Notes: generated by a model not told the origin, from the letters alone. A DNA stretch of 39,854 nt from Cytophagales bacterium (GCA_016124425.1 WGNT01000125.1:1-39854); one strand, 5' to 3'. Positions 25,969-35,399 are shown, numbered from the stretch's first letter. Translations and numbers: made by a program.

Positions 25969-26781
25969 TTAAAAATCCAAGGACAGCCCTACCTTAAGCG
26001 CAAAGATTGCCTTCGTTATCGGTACGATGGGTCGGTTTTCGTAACTGATGTCAAACGAATTGGTAAGCGAAAAACGCTTCGTGATTTTGGTGTTTAGGAT
26101 GGTAGAGCTACTAATTCGCTGCCGGAAGTCCGAAATGGATTTGTCATATCCGACTTGGTAATAATTTATAAGGTTAAGAGACAGGTATTCGTTTAGCGTA
26201 GCTCGCAGGGAGAAGTAGTTGGAGCTCTTTACCAAGCTTACCTGAACAACCTCTTCCGAGTATGGATGCTGCCAAGTTTCCCATTCCTGAAATCCGCCTA
26301 CTCCCAGCACCAGATCAACCCGTTCGCTTCTAATCATATTCAGCCGTACAGAACCGCCCACCAGCAAACGTGGATCCAGTCCGCGAAAATTATCGAAGGA
26401 ATACTGGATAAAGGTCTCGTAGTTGATTTTCTCCTTACGCAAAAAGTTTGCCCGGCCGTGCAAAAACCCGAAGTTTAAGACATCCTCATCATTGACGTTA
26501 AGGTAATCGAGGTTGGAGATAAATACATACGCGTGCCGGCCGGGATAGTAAATGGCATTGAGATCAAGATTGTATCCAAACATCCTGACGGGGTCATTTT
26601 CACCAGCGCTGCGGTTGAAGGCGTTTATACCGAAGGTCGTTTTGAACCGAAAGTACTTGGCCGTATCCTTCTTCATCCGTAACTTTTCAATGTTAAGAAT
26701 TTGTGCCTGCGCGTTGTTGGTGCAGGTGGAGATACAAAGTATACCAAAAATAAAAAGACAGGGCCAAAATCGTTTCAACAT
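25969..26781 (-). CDS. DUF481-like outer-membrane protein
   Basis: A 270-residue secreted protein. The ATG at 26781 opens a signal peptide (MLKRFWPCLFIFGILCISTC... ending AQAQ); an upstream TTG frame is less likely. The mature chain alternates strands typical of a small outer-membrane barrel (FKTTFGINAFNRS, MFGYNLDLNAIYYP, HAYVFISNLDYLN, LVGGSVRLNMI, LVLGVGGFQEWE) and ends AIFALKVGLSLDF with a terminal Phe. The pattern (salt-induced outer-membrane protein YdiY type) points to DUF481; the assignment is by style. It lies alone between dnaX and the acetyltransferase, all three on minus, and may form a loose operon with them. Confidence 0.65.
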   Translation of the reverse strand: MLKRFWPCLFIFGILCISTCTNNAQAQILNIEKLRMKKDTAKYFRFKTTFGINAFNRSAGENDPVRMFGYNLDLNAIYYPGRHAYVFISNLDYLNVNDEDVLNFGFLHGRANFLRKEKINYETFIQYSFDNFRGLDPRLLVGGSVRLNMIRSERVDLVLGVGGFQEWETWQHPYSEEVVQVSLVKSSNYFSLRATLNEYLSLNLINYYQVGYDKSISDFRQRISSSTILNTKITKRFSLTNSFDISYENRPIVPITKAIFALKVGLSLDF

Positions 26782-26821
26782 GGATGGGGTTTTTGAACGC
26801 AACCTAGTCGTGATTGGGAAG

Positions 26822-27703
26822 TTATCCCAATTCCGGTCCGGCTATCAAAAAGATCCGCAGAGGGGTTCCTGAATGTGCGTTCGTGTTTAAGAACATGCGA
26901 TACAAGTCGCGTTGCTTCTTAAAACCGCAAGTTTTGAGCCAATCCATCCATGCTGTTCCAGAAACCGGTACATCCAATACAAGGGGCCCAGTTCCTAGTT
27001 GACTACATCCATAGTTTACCAGGGCTTTTGCAATATGGCTATCATCGGCCACCAAAGGACCGATATGGGTGTAGCGGGTACCGGTTCTCCCCAATAAAAA
27101 ACCAACGACACGGCTTCCTTCCCTGTAGATACAGGCTATACCGGGTTGTTGCCGCAGCGCATGGCGAAGTACCTCTGTCCTGTAGGCACCGAACGCTTTC
27201 TGATCGTAGGTCGCGACGTCATCTAAGTCTTCGGGCCGTAGCGGCCTGACATGTAGGCATTGGTCTTCTGTCGCATCCGGTAGTGAAATCTGCTCCGCTA
27301 CCATACGCTGAAGCGCATATTCTTCCTTGAAGCCGAGTGATTCATAAACAGGATACCCCGCGGGAGTTGCGTCGAGTTTGATACACGTCCGTTGACCTAA
27401 GGATGCTATGACAGCCGTCATCAGCTGTTTGCTGATTCCTCGCCCTCGAAACGCACGGTTGACAAGCATCATTCCGATCCATGCCACTTTTTGCTCATAG
27501 TTGACCCCCACTGCCGTACCTACTACTTGGTCTTCGTGGACAGCTACAAAGCAGGATTCAGGGCTAGCCTGCAGGAAGAGCTCCCAGTCTTCCCGTGTCT
27601 GATTCCAGCCTTCCGCATTTTTTAGATCCATGGCAGTATCAATGTCTGCCAGATGCATTTTTCTTAGTTGGATGGGGAAGAAATCAGAGGATTTTAGAGG
27701 CAT
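26822..27703 (-). CDS. Tandem GNAT-type N-acetyltransferase
   Basis: A 293-residue protein with two parts. The N-terminal GNAT domain (about 10-135) contains IGMMLVNRAFRGRGISKQLM (76-95), whose RGRGIS loop is the acetyl-CoA pyrophosphate-binding motif A, followed by KLDATPAGYPVYESLGF (motif B). The C-terminal part (about 150-293) resembles the second domain of YitH/HolE-like acetyltransferases (GFLLGRTGTRYTHIGPLVADD), a degenerate GNAT fold. Such proteins acetylate small molecules or proteins; the substrate is unknown. It has no signal peptide. Start at ATG 27703; a Met at residue 16 is an alternative. Confidence 0.85.
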   Translation of the reverse strand: MPLKSSDFFPIQLRKMHLADIDTAMDLKNAEGWNQTREDWELFLQASPESCFVAVHEDQVVGTAVGVNYEQKVAWIGMMLVNRAFRGRGISKQLMTAVIASLGQRTCIKLDATPAGYPVYESLGFKEEYALQRMVAEQISLPDATEDQCLHVRPLRPEDLDDVATYDQKAFGAYRTEVLRHALRQQPGIACIYREGSRVVGFLLGRTGTRYTHIGPLVADDSHIAKALVNYGCSQLGTGPLVLDVPVSGTAWMDWLKTCGFKKQRDLYRMFLNTNAHSGTPLRIFLIAGPELG

Positions 27704-27836
27704 GGGTTAAAGATAATAGGTTGGCTGCAAATAGAATAAACTTTTCGTTTTTGCGCGAAAAACTGTTTGTAAAAGGCACGAAAATCAGTGCAAAAATTTA
27801 TTTTTTAGGATTTAAAAAAACGTGATTTTCCTAGTA

Positions 27837-27844
27837 TATATTTG
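27837..27844 (+). promoter_or_regulatory. -7 element (TATATTTG)
   Basis: Exact TAnnTTTG, placing transcription start near 27851 and a leader of about 56 bases before ATG 27907. It supports the shorter start of the DUF2846-like gene. Confidence 0.45.
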
Positions 27845-27906
27845 GATGCTTTTTGCGATTTTATTTTAACAATTTGAATAAACGACGACCAATTTTATCC
27901 AGTAAA

Positions 27907-28461
27907 ATGAGAATGCATTATTTATTTGTTTTCGTATGCGTCATGCTCTTCCATGTAGTGAACAGCGACGCCCAACAGCTTGCCAGTCCTGCGGATGGCA
28001 AATCGTTAGTCTATTTTGTCAGATCTACAGGAACTGGCGCTTTGGTCAATTTCAAGTACTTCGATGGAGAGGCCTACCTGGGGAAATTCTCCGGATTAAA
28101 CTACTTTGTTTACGAATGCGATCCAGGAAACCACCTGTTTTGGGTAACTTCTGAAAACAGGGAGTTTGTGGAAGCAGAGCTTTTGCCCGATAAGGTTTAT
28201 ATCATTGAAGTTCGTCCAACTATGGGAGCGGTAAAAGCCGCTGTGAAACTTTTTCCAATTGGTCCTGAAGATCTAAAAGGGACAGCAAGGATGAATAAAA
28301 TCATCGCCAAAAAAGCGCCTTTAGCGCTGGCGGACAAGGATTTCTCAGGAGAGGAAGAAAGCTTGTCCTTTTTTATTGAAAACGGGATGAAAAAGTACAC
28401 CTCCGACAAAGAAAAGGGAAAACCTATCGCCCAATTGCCAGGATCATTTTTTCACAACTAA
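27907..28461 (+). CDS. DUF2846-like secreted protein
   Basis: A 184-residue exported protein beginning at ATG 27907 with a signal peptide (MRMHYLFVFVCVMLFHVVNSDAQ). The mature N-terminal half, LVYFVRSTGTGALVNFKYF, YLGKFSGLNYFVYECDPGNHLFW and LLPDKVYIIEVRP, follows the DUF2846 plan (Y-x-x-R, short beta strands, a P-G-x-H turn), a small beta-sandwich with unknown role in the envelope. The C-terminal half is lysine-rich and helical. The longer frame from a TTG at 27853 is rejected because it precedes the signal peptide. A second secreted protein follows 14 bases later, so the two form an operon. Confidence 0.7.
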   Translation: MRMHYLFVFVCVMLFHVVNSDAQQLASPADGKSLVYFVRSTGTGALVNFKYFDGEAYLGKFSGLNYFVYECDPGNHLFWVTSENREFVEAELLPDKVYIIEVRPTMGAVKAAVKLFPIGPEDLKGTARMNKIIAKKAPLALADKDFSGEEESLSFFIENGMKKYTSDKEKGKPIAQLPGSFFHN

Positions 28462-28475
28462 CATTTAATTATCCT

Positions 28476-29015
28476 ATGAAAATCATACTCTTTACATTGC
28501 TCCTGGCAATTGCGCTTATGGCGCCCTTGAGGGCACAGCACCTTGGCTCAACCAAAAATCAAGTGGGTATAGGACTAGGGGCGGGATTGCCTTATGGAGG
28601 CCTTGGGGCCAAGGTGAGTTACAATCCTGCGGATCAGTTCACGCTTTTTGCGGGCTTGGGATACAATTTCGTTGGAGCGGGATACAACGGAGGCTTTCTT
28701 TTTAGCTTTCCAACGGAAAAGCAGACGGAGGTATACCTTACAGGTATGTATGGGTATAATGCGGTGATCAATGTAGAAGGCTCCCCAAGTCAGCAGAAAA
28801 CCTATAGAGGCCCCAGTTTCGGTTTAGGGGTTAAGATTAATTCGCTGAGAAAGCAAGGTGCCTATTGGGATCTTTCACTGCTTGTACCTGCTCGTTCGCA
28901 GGACTTTAAGGATACCTGGGATGGTATCAAAGCAGATCCAAACATTCAGATCGAGACAGACCCCTGGCCGGTGCTGTTTTCTTTTGGGTATAATTTTCCC
29001 ATTCCCTCAGATTGA
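28476..29015 (+). CDS. Small outer-membrane beta-barrel protein
   Basis: A 179-residue secreted protein with a signal peptide (MKIILFTLLLAIALMAPLRAQ). Glycine-rich alternating strands (VGIGLGAGLPYGGLGAKVSY, TLFAGLGYNFVGAGYNGGF, VYLTGMYGYNAVIN, SFGLGVKINSL, WPVLFSFGYNF) fit an eight-stranded barrel of the OmpA/OmpW-like size. No enzymatic motif is visible. It sits 14 bases behind the DUF2846-like gene and is closed by a strong terminator, so these two genes form a complete transcription unit. Confidence 0.7.
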   Translation: MKIILFTLLLAIALMAPLRAQHLGSTKNQVGIGLGAGLPYGGLGAKVSYNPADQFTLFAGLGYNFVGAGYNGGFLFSFPTEKQTEVYLTGMYGYNAVINVEGSPSQQKTYRGPSFGLGVKINSLRKQGAYWDLSLLVPARSQDFKDTWDGIKADPNIQIETDPWPVLFSFGYNFPIPSD

Positions 29016-29034
29016 TCTGTAGCATTTCATTTAA

Positions 29035-29068
29035 TGCCTTTGGCCTTCCGGCTAAAGGTATTTTTTTT
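29035..29068 (+). terminator. Rho-independent terminator
   Basis: An 11-bp stem (TGCCTTTGGCC / GGCTAAAGGTA, two G-U pairs) with a four-base TTCC loop is followed directly by eight T residues. It closes the unit of the two secreted proteins. Confidence 0.85.
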
Positions 29069-29441
29069 ATCAGCCCTTTTCCCATCCCTACGTTTCTTTT
29101 TCATTTACACCAAAAAGTGAGTTATGGGAAATTTCAGCCACGTTATTTTCTCTCATTGTGATTCAGAAGACGGCGTTAGCCCAAGTAGCCCCAATCCATT
29201 ATATTTTCAACCCTATTTCGAAAGAGGGTAGGTATTTTAGGGTTTGCCCGGAAAAGTATCGATACCTTTTGCTACGTGCCGTCTATTCGCTGCATTCGTG
29301 GGGGTAAATTGATCCAAAATGCTTCATTGTGTCTAAATCCCCATACAAAAGGCTACTTGCCAAGGGATGCTGGGAATTTTTTCTTATTTTTCAGTCAATT
29401 TTCAAAACCGAAGCCAAAAAAGACCGCCCTGATATACCTTT
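29069..29441. other. Intergenic stretch with no supported gene
   Basis: Short open runs of 35-50 codons exist on plus (for example 29123-29230), but none has a convincing protein pattern or start context. TACCTTTA just upstream of ATG 29442 is one mismatch from a -7 element but would leave almost no leader. Confidence 0.5.
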
Positions 29442-30929
29442 ATGATAAGAACCTTTGTCCACCTTGAATTTTTAAAGCGAAGTCGCTCCACGTCATTCGC
29501 AAGAAGTTTGGCCATAGGTGTTTTTCTTGGCTTCATGGCCTTGCTCTTGCTTTGTTACCTGTTGCTTATCGGAATCGGGATGAAGTATATCATTGAAAAG
29601 GTGTTTTCCCCTGAGAGTACCGCCATTTTCCTAAACTCCTACCTGGTTTATTTTTTTCTAGTGGAGGTAATCTACCGGTATTTTGTACAGCAATTGCCTG
29701 TTTTTTCTTTAGAAAGTTTTCTTCACCTGCCGATTCCCAAATCAGGGATTATTCATTACCTGCTTATTTCTTCATTTATTTCTCCCCTTACAATTGTTCC
29801 TCTGCTCTTGTTTGGACCCTTTGCGTACCTGGAAATCATGCCAAATTACGGCGGGTTAGCATCGGTGGTTTGGTTAGGCTCCGTGTTGCTTACAAGTTGG
29901 TCGATCCATTGGTTTATGTTATGGTTTAAGCAGCGGTTTGAGGACAGTTTTATTGTTATTGTGGTTATTTTCGGCGTCATTCTTTTTGGTTCTGGATCTT
30001 CCTATTTTGGCTGGTTTGACATAGGTGCATTTTTCGAGCCGGTTTTCACATTTGCCCTGGAACATGCCGTCCCAGTCGTCTTGCTAGCCGTCGTAGCCGT
30101 TTGCAGCTACTTTCTGTGTTTTGCATTTTACCGTCAGAATGCTTATCTGGAAGATATCGGTGATGAAGACCCTTATCATACTGGGGCTGCCTCTTTGGGG
30201 TTTCTGTCCAAATTTGGTATGCCTGGTGAGATGGCCAACTTAGAATGGAAGCTAATCCTTCGCCATAAAAAGAGCCGTACCTACCTGACGCTTTGTTTGT
30301 TTTTCCTACTCTACGGCCTCATCTTTTACATCAACCCTGCCTATACGTCTGATGAAGGGTTTTCGTATCTGTTTATTTTCGTAGGTATGTTTATCTCGGG
30401 CATTTTCATGTTGCAGTACGGCCAGCTTTTCCTGAGCTGGAACTCGGCAAGTTTTGATTTCTTTTTGCATCAGCGGCGTGGATTGGAAGCGCTTGTGAAG
30501 GGGAAATACCTATTGTTTGCGGGTATTTCGGTGATATGTTTTCTCCTGTCTATTCCTTACGCCTATTTCGGATGGGATATCTTGTGGATTCACCTGGCCA
30601 CCTTTCTGTTCAACATGGGCATAACCATCCACTTGGTTATCTTTCTGGCCCTTTGGAAGCCAAAGCCAATGGATTTGAATAAGGGTGCGATCTTCAATTA
30701 CGAAGGTATCGGTATCGCCCAGTTTTTGATGATTATTCCCATGTTCGCTGCCCCTTATGCTGTCTTTTTACCCGTGGCCTACTTCATGGGGGATTACGAG
30801 GGGCTGATAGCACTCGGGGTGGTAGGATTGATCGGCATGATTGCCTATCCCAAACTCTCTGCGATCTCTGTGCAACGTGTACACAACAACAAGTATGAAA
30901 TATCCTCCTCCTTCAGACAAGAATTATGA
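29442..30929 (+). CDS. DUF5687 family ABC-type membrane protein
   Basis: A 495-residue polytopic inner-membrane protein with about twelve hydrophobic helices spread over the chain, a positively charged N terminus (HLEFLKRSRSTSFARS) and a cytoplasmic segment around 225-272 (YRQNAYLEDIGDEDP, then LEWKLILRHKKSRTYLT). The LEWKLILRHKKSR pattern starting a second half is typical of DUF5687 and of ABC-2-type exporters, where each half opens with an E-x-K-x-x-x-R motif. Its stop overlaps the ATG of an ATP-binding protein (ATGA), so the two must form a transporter. The substrate is unknown. Confidence 0.85.
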   Translation: MIRTFVHLEFLKRSRSTSFARSLAIGVFLGFMALLLLCYLLLIGIGMKYIIEKVFSPESTAIFLNSYLVYFFLVEVIYRYFVQQLPVFSLESFLHLPIPKSGIIHYLLISSFISPLTIVPLLLFGPFAYLEIMPNYGGLASVVWLGSVLLTSWSIHWFMLWFKQRFEDSFIVIVVIFGVILFGSGSSYFGWFDIGAFFEPVFTFALEHAVPVVLLAVVAVCSYFLCFAFYRQNAYLEDIGDEDPYHTGAASLGFLSKFGMPGEMANLEWKLILRHKKSRTYLTLCLFFLLYGLIFYINPAYTSDEGFSYLFIFVGMFISGIFMLQYGQLFLSWNSASFDFFLHQRRGLEALVKGKYLLFAGISVICFLLSIPYAYFGWDILWIHLATFLFNMGITIHLVIFLALWKPKPMDLNKGAIFNYEGIGIAQFLMIIPMFAAPYAVFLPVAYFMGDYEGLIALGVVGLIGMIAYPKLSAISVQRVHNNKYEISSSFRQEL

Positions 30930-31624
30930 TAGAAGTAAGCGCACTAAAGAAAAAATATAAAGAAGCTACCGTGCTTGATATTCCGGCGCTAAGCATTCCC
31001 AAGTCAGAATGCTTTGGTCTAGTAGGTAATAACGGAGCTGGGAAAACAACCTTTTTTCGTATTATTCTCGATCTTGTGCGGGCCACTGAGGGACATGTGT
31101 TTATTGACGGCGAAGATGTAGGGCAATCCGAAAATTGGAAATCTAAAGTTGGTGCTTTTTTGGATGAGCACATGTTGCTTTCTTACCTTACACCAGACGA
31201 GTATTTTGACGCGCTTCGAAAAATCTATCGGCTATCGAAGGAGGATTTATCGCTGCACTTGGAACGGTTCAGGGACCTCTTCAACGATGAAATTCTAGGT
31301 AAAAAGAAATACATCCGTGACTTGTCTAAGGGGAATTTAAAAAAGGTTGGGATCGCAGCAGCCATGTTTGGCAACCCCGAAGCGGTATTGCTGGATGAAC
31401 CCTTCGAAAACTTGGATCCAAGTTCGCAAGTTCGCCTGAAAAAACTGATCTTACAGGAAAAGGAGTTAAACCTAGTTACTTTTTTGATTTCAAGCCATGA
31501 CCTGAACCACGTCATGGAGATTTGCGACCGGATTGTACTATTGGAAAAGGGGGTGATAATAAAAGATCTTCAAGAAAAAAGCTCGATGGCCGGCGAGTTA
31601 TATGCGTATTTTAACGTGACATAG
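30926..31624 (+). CDS. ABC transporter ATP-binding protein
   Basis: A 232-residue nucleotide-binding subunit. Walker A GNNGAGKT (34-41), signature LSKGNLKK (133-140, an LSxGxxxK variant), Walker B VLLDEP (154-159) and the switch His191 (SSHDLNH) are all present, so it should hydrolyse ATP. It is similar to drug/bacitracin or Na+-type exporter ATPases. The start codon overlaps the stop of the DUF5687 permease, making the pair an exporter with separate subunits. The Q-loop region (VGAFLDEHMLLSYLTPDEYF) is also typical. Confidence 0.9.
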   Translation: MIEVSALKKKYKEATVLDIPALSIPKSECFGLVGNNGAGKTTFFRIILDLVRATEGHVFIDGEDVGQSENWKSKVGAFLDEHMLLSYLTPDEYFDALRKIYRLSKEDLSLHLERFRDLFNDEILGKKKYIRDLSKGNLKKVGIAAAMFGNPEAVLLDEPFENLDPSSQVRLKKLILQEKELNLVTFLISSHDLNHVMEICDRIVLLEKGVIIKDLQEKSSMAGELYAYFNVT

Positions 31625-31846
31625 GGCGTATACGCCAGAAGGTACCGTCAAACAGGCTAGATATCCTTTGGGGTTTTGTAGGTCATTGCCCTCTGTGTGC
31701 CTTTAGCCTGCCGTTCTGGCAACTTCAGTCATGGCCGTTTACCTTTTTAGTTCGTAGTGGGGTAAATTGCCGTGGTAATTTATTGGTTACTGGGAGAAAA
31801 TCCCATAATTTGGTACCTTTCATCCATAGCGTTTGAATCCACCCAT

Positions 31847-33076
31847 ATGAATGCATTTGATCCTGCCAAACGAAGGAATTTTCTAAAAAAGGCTAGCTTG
31901 GGTTCCTTGGCGGCACTGTTGGGCACGGAAATAGTATTTGCCCTTCCAAAAAACTACCTTCCAGTAGCCCTGGAAAACGACCCGCAGACCCTTTTCGGGA
32001 AGCATAAGGATTTGATTCTAAGAAATAACCTGCCTTGGAATGTGGAATCACCGGCCCACCTCCTTGATGACAACGTCACTCCGGATGAAAAGATGTTTAT
32101 CCGTAACAATGGATTGGTACCCGAAACGATTGATGTGGCCGCTTGGACCCTAACTATAAACGGGGAGGGTGTGCGTCGGGAAAAATCCTACACACTTGCC
32201 GAACTGAAATCAAAGTTCCCCCGACATACCTATCACTTGGTACTAGAATGTGGTGGAAATGGCCGTTCAGAGTTTTATCCTCCTGCCGAAGGAAACCAAT
32301 GGGAGGTTGGTGCGGTTTCTTGTGCGGAATGGACAGGCGTACGACTTAAGGATATTTTGGATGATGTAGGTATCAAAAGCAACGCCGTGTACGTCGGGTA
32401 CCATGGGGCAGACCTTCACCTGAGTCGAGATGCCAGCAAAGAAGCCATTTCCAGGGGTATACCTATCGCTAAGGCTTTAGAGGAAGAAACCTTGCTGGCC
32501 TATCAGATGAACGGGAAGGATATTCCGTTGGTACACGGGCACCCCCTTCGGCTGATTGCGTCAGGGTTTCCGGCATCCGTGTCGGGAAAATGGATCACTG
32601 CCCTCTCGGTACGGGATAGGGTGCATGATGGGGAAAAAATGGCCCCTCCTTCTTATTCGATTCCCTGTGATCCAGTTCAGCCGGGAACTGAGGTGCCGAA
32701 GGAAAATATGTGCATCATCGAAAAGATGCCCGTGAAGTCCCTAATTACCTATCCTAAGAGTGGCGCAATGATTAAAGATAAAACCCTGCTCTCCATCCGC
32801 GGCCATGCGTGGACGGGCGAAACCAAGGTTAGCAAAGCGGAATACTCCATTGATTTTGGGGCGACTTGGACCCCCTGCCGGCTTCAGCAAGCCAAGAACA
32901 GGTATGCATGGCAGGATTTTGAGGCGAAGGTGTCCTTTCCACAAAAAGGTTACTATGAGGTATGGGTAAAAGCCACTGACAACACCGGCGAAAGCCAGCC
33001 CATGCTTACGCCTGGATGGAACCCTAAGGGCTATCTGAACAATGCCTGTCACCGAATTGCCATAAAAGTAGTTTAG
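31847..33076 (+). CDS. Sulfite dehydrogenase, molybdopterin subunit (SorA-like), Tat-exported
   Basis: A 409-residue sulfite oxidase-family enzyme. The start at ATG 31847 puts a twin-arginine signal at KRRNFLKKA (8-16) with the hydrophobic stretch behind it. The molybdenum ligand is Cys135 in LECGGNGR. The oxidoreductase domain continues to about 285 (HGHPLRLIASGFPASVSGKWI), and a C-terminal dimerisation domain (about 300-409) shows IRGHAWTGETKVSKAEYSIDFGATW, typical of the Mo-co dimer fold. It oxidises sulfite to sulfate in the periplasm and passes electrons to a cytochrome. A c-type cytochrome gene follows after 4 bases. It could also act on related sulfur compounds. Confidence 0.88.
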   Translation: MNAFDPAKRRNFLKKASLGSLAALLGTEIVFALPKNYLPVALENDPQTLFGKHKDLILRNNLPWNVESPAHLLDDNVTPDEKMFIRNNGLVPETIDVAAWTLTINGEGVRREKSYTLAELKSKFPRHTYHLVLECGGNGRSEFYPPAEGNQWEVGAVSCAEWTGVRLKDILDDVGIKSNAVYVGYHGADLHLSRDASKEAISRGIPIAKALEEETLLAYQMNGKDIPLVHGHPLRLIASGFPASVSGKWITALSVRDRVHDGEKMAPPSYSIPCDPVQPGTEVPKENMCIIEKMPVKSLITYPKSGAMIKDKTLLSIRGHAWTGETKVSKAEYSIDFGATWTPCRLQQAKNRYAWQDFEAKVSFPQKGYYEVWVKATDNTGESQPMLTPGWNPKGYLNNACHRIAIKVV

Positions 33077-33080
33077 AATT

Positions 33081-33545
33081 ATGCGTAAGCGTCTGAATAC
33101 CACCTATTATCTGGTAATTTTTGCGTTGGGGATTTTCATGCTTGTTATTATTGGATACTATGTGTATGATTCGTCCGTGCAGGAAAAGGAGGGGTTTATC
33201 GAAGCAGATGCACCAATTCCTCTGGAAGAAATCGAAAACCGCATAGAAAACGGTGTGCATGTACAGACCGGGCTCGTTGACGGGGAAGGACTTAACTTGG
33301 TAATTGCCAATTGTACAGCCTGCCATTCCGCACAGCTTGTTACCCAGAACAAAGCAGATAAGGAAGGCTGGAAAAACATGATCGTATGGATGCAACAAAC
33401 CCAAAACCTCTGGGATCTGGGCGACCAAGAAGAAAAGATTCTCAACTATCTGGCAAAATATTACGCTCCGGAGCAAGCAGCAAGTGCCACATTCCGAAGA
33501 CCGCCACTAAAGGATATAGAGTGGTATGACCTGACCGAACAGTAA
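33081..33545 (+). CDS. Membrane-anchored monoheme cytochrome c (SorB-like)
   Basis: A 154-residue protein with an N-terminal anchor helix (about 9-29, YYLVIFALGIFMLVIIGYYVY) and a heme-attachment site CTACH (Cys78, Cys81, His82). A methionine in NMIVWMQQTQNLWDL is a likely axial ligand. It begins four bases after the molybdopterin subunit, so it is the natural electron acceptor of the sulfite dehydrogenase, passing electrons toward the respiratory chain. The C terminus (FRRPPLKDIEWYDL) is extended and may contact the enzyme. The pairing is inferred from co-transcription. Confidence 0.88.
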   Translation: MRKRLNTTYYLVIFALGIFMLVIIGYYVYDSSVQEKEGFIEADAPIPLEEIENRIENGVHVQTGLVDGEGLNLVIANCTACHSAQLVTQNKADKEGWKNMIVWMQQTQNLWDLGDQEEKILNYLAKYYAPEQAASATFRRPPLKDIEWYDLTEQ

Positions 33546-33566
33546 TATTTTTTTGACAAAAATATT
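33544..33566. terminator. AT-only hairpin between convergent genes
   Basis: AATATTTTT and AAAAATATT form a perfect 9-bp inverted repeat with a TTGAC loop, overlapping the cytochrome stop codon and lying 12 bases from the end of the DUF3748 gene. It may help separate the two units; the stem holds no GC pairs, so efficiency is doubtful. Confidence 0.35.
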
Positions 33567-33578
33567 CAAAGAATTACC

Positions 33579-34991
33579 CTAGCGCGTTGAAACGAATACT
33601 TGGATATACCTATTCGCCCCCTCGCCGACATACCTGTTGAAGGCAATCATATCCCCTTTTCTTGACCAACAATGGGCGAATGGCGCATCCGGGTGTTTCT
33701 CGGTAATTCGCACTGGGGCTGATACCTTTCCTGATGCTGACACTTCCGCCAAAAACAAGCTGTTATCGCACACATAAGCAAATTTTGGGAATTCGGGATG
33801 CCACCGAACCATGCTTTGTACATCGCTTGCGTGAGTGGTAGCCTGTATCGGAACGCCCCCAAGGGGAGAAATCAGAAAAACCTGAACAACTCCGGAATCG
33901 TCTTTTGCCAAGAAGCTGATATAGCTGCCATCTGAGGAGGAGCTGAGCCAGTGACGGGGGCTAGGAGAAACGCCTGGATAGCGCTTATCAGCTGTGTGGG
34001 TAAGTCGGTGTACGCGTGCACCCAAAGGAGGAGCTGGCATGGACGTGAGGGTGCCTTCCAAGGGTCCGCCATGCCCGGGAACATGAATATCTTCAGGTAT
34101 ATCCACTATGAAGACTTCCGACAAAAGATTTCCCTCGGCGGATACCAAATCGCCTATAAACGCACGTGCCCGCTGTAAGCTGCCGTCGCGTTTACGATAG
34201 CCCTTTGTTCCTACCCACCAATCCTCATAGGCTTTGCTGATTTCGTCCGATCCTGGTTTGGGATCGGCTACTACGGAGACTACCACTGCGGAAAACCACT
34301 CCCCTTGTATGTTTTCTCCAAAGCTGTCAGGTTTCACGGTTACCTTTGGCCCGATTCTTTTTGACACACCCACCGTGCGAAGGTCGTGTTTTTGACCGGT
34401 TTTTGCTTCCAAATCTACCATGACGGCATCATTATAGGTGAATCCGATCCAGTCGCCGTCTGCGCTCCACTGATGGCGGTGCGTGCCTCCCCGAAGTGCC
34501 CCTGCCGTATATGGAGGAAAAATATCTCTCGAATCCATAAAATGAAGGGATGCTGGTAGCCGTTCATCGAAAATCACACCTGTGCGTCGATGGGCGGCAT
34601 AGGGCGTCTTTTCGATAGCGGGTTCAAGTCCATGTATGAAGGCTACCTTTGGCAAAAAGGGATGGTAGCTTACCGCTCCCACGCCCGGTCCGTAAGGAGT
34701 TGCTTCGGCTAGCTGATAGATTACCTCCTGTTTGAGTGAGGCAATGTGTACCTTTTCGATTTTCGAATTCTGTGCGATTCCGGCAGGATTTGGCCTCGTG
34801 TCATACACGATCCACTGGTCGTCCGGTGAAAAATTTTCATTGTGATCCAATTCATGGTTTTGATTGGCAAAGGTGAGTTGGGTCTCCGACCAGTAGATTG
34901 TTGGTGTGTCGCATGAAGTCATCGCGTAAATACTTACATAAACCAGCCACAAGACTGGGTTGTTTTTTCGGGGTATGTTATACCAATACAT
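33579..34991 (-). CDS. DUF3748 family beta-propeller protein, possible lipoprotein
   Basis: A 470-residue secreted protein. The N-terminal hydrophobic stretch ends in YAMTSC (Cys27), a possible though imperfect lipobox. The rest repeats WD/TolB-like blades: NFSPDDQWIVYDTRPN, HQWSADGDWIGFTYND, SSSSDGSYISFLAKDDSG, WHPEFPKFAYVCDN and CWSRKGDMIAFNRY, each with the S-x-D-G/S-x-x-I-x-Y pattern. This matches DUF3748 (YidR-like), a predicted six-bladed propeller of unknown function. It converges with the sulfite dehydrogenase pair and has no operon partner. Confidence 0.8.
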   Translation of the reverse strand: MYWYNIPRKNNPVLWLVYVSIYAMTSCDTPTIYWSETQLTFANQNHELDHNENFSPDDQWIVYDTRPNPAGIAQNSKIEKVHIASLKQEVIYQLAEATPYGPGVGAVSYHPFLPKVAFIHGLEPAIEKTPYAAHRRTGVIFDERLPASLHFMDSRDIFPPYTAGALRGGTHRHQWSADGDWIGFTYNDAVMVDLEAKTGQKHDLRTVGVSKRIGPKVTVKPDSFGENIQGEWFSAVVVSVVADPKPGSDEISKAYEDWWVGTKGYRKRDGSLQRARAFIGDLVSAEGNLLSEVFIVDIPEDIHVPGHGGPLEGTLTSMPAPPLGARVHRLTHTADKRYPGVSPSPRHWLSSSSDGSYISFLAKDDSGVVQVFLISPLGGVPIQATTHASDVQSMVRWHPEFPKFAYVCDNSLFLAEVSASGKVSAPVRITEKHPDAPFAHCWSRKGDMIAFNRYVGEGANRYIQVFVSTR

Positions 34992-35106
34992 TAGTTCGAT
35001 TAGTAGGAAAGTAACTACTTACTCGGATTAATCAGTCATTCGTCGAATGCCTTTCAGGTGGTTTTTAGATGGTCAGTAGTCGGCTACAAGTGCGATCATT
35101 CCATGA

Positions 35107-35394
35107 CTAGTGAAAGGAAACCAAAACAGCATGGGATATATCCATCGCGTGCTGACTTATTTCGTAGGTTGAATCGGGAATCAAGGTACCTATGAAAATT
35201 GGAAAATCAAACCATTCGCTGCCGATGCGGTGGAACTTAAACCCCGAATGGGGATGTTTGGAAACAGGAACAGCTAGGATTTCAGGAAGGTGTGGATCAG
35301 CTACCACAACATGCAGGGTGGGGGGTGCTACACGAATTAGAATGCGGTATTGAGAAGCGGTATCCGAAATAGGTGAAATTAAAATAATAGCGAA
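35107..35394 (-). pseudogene. Coding-like fragment without a start
   Basis: The minus frame stays open for over 90 codons to the stop at 35107. A GTG at 35307 would give only 66 residues, but the good-looking protein text begins further upstream (ISDTASQYRILIRVAPP, then LHVVVADPHLPEILAV). There is no ATG, and the upstream part runs into the start of the plus-strand DsbA gene. The composition looks like a genuine protein, so I read it as the remnant of a truncated gene. I do not recognise the family. Nothing else was found between 34992 and 35399. Confidence 0.3.
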
Positions 35395-35399
35395 AGTAT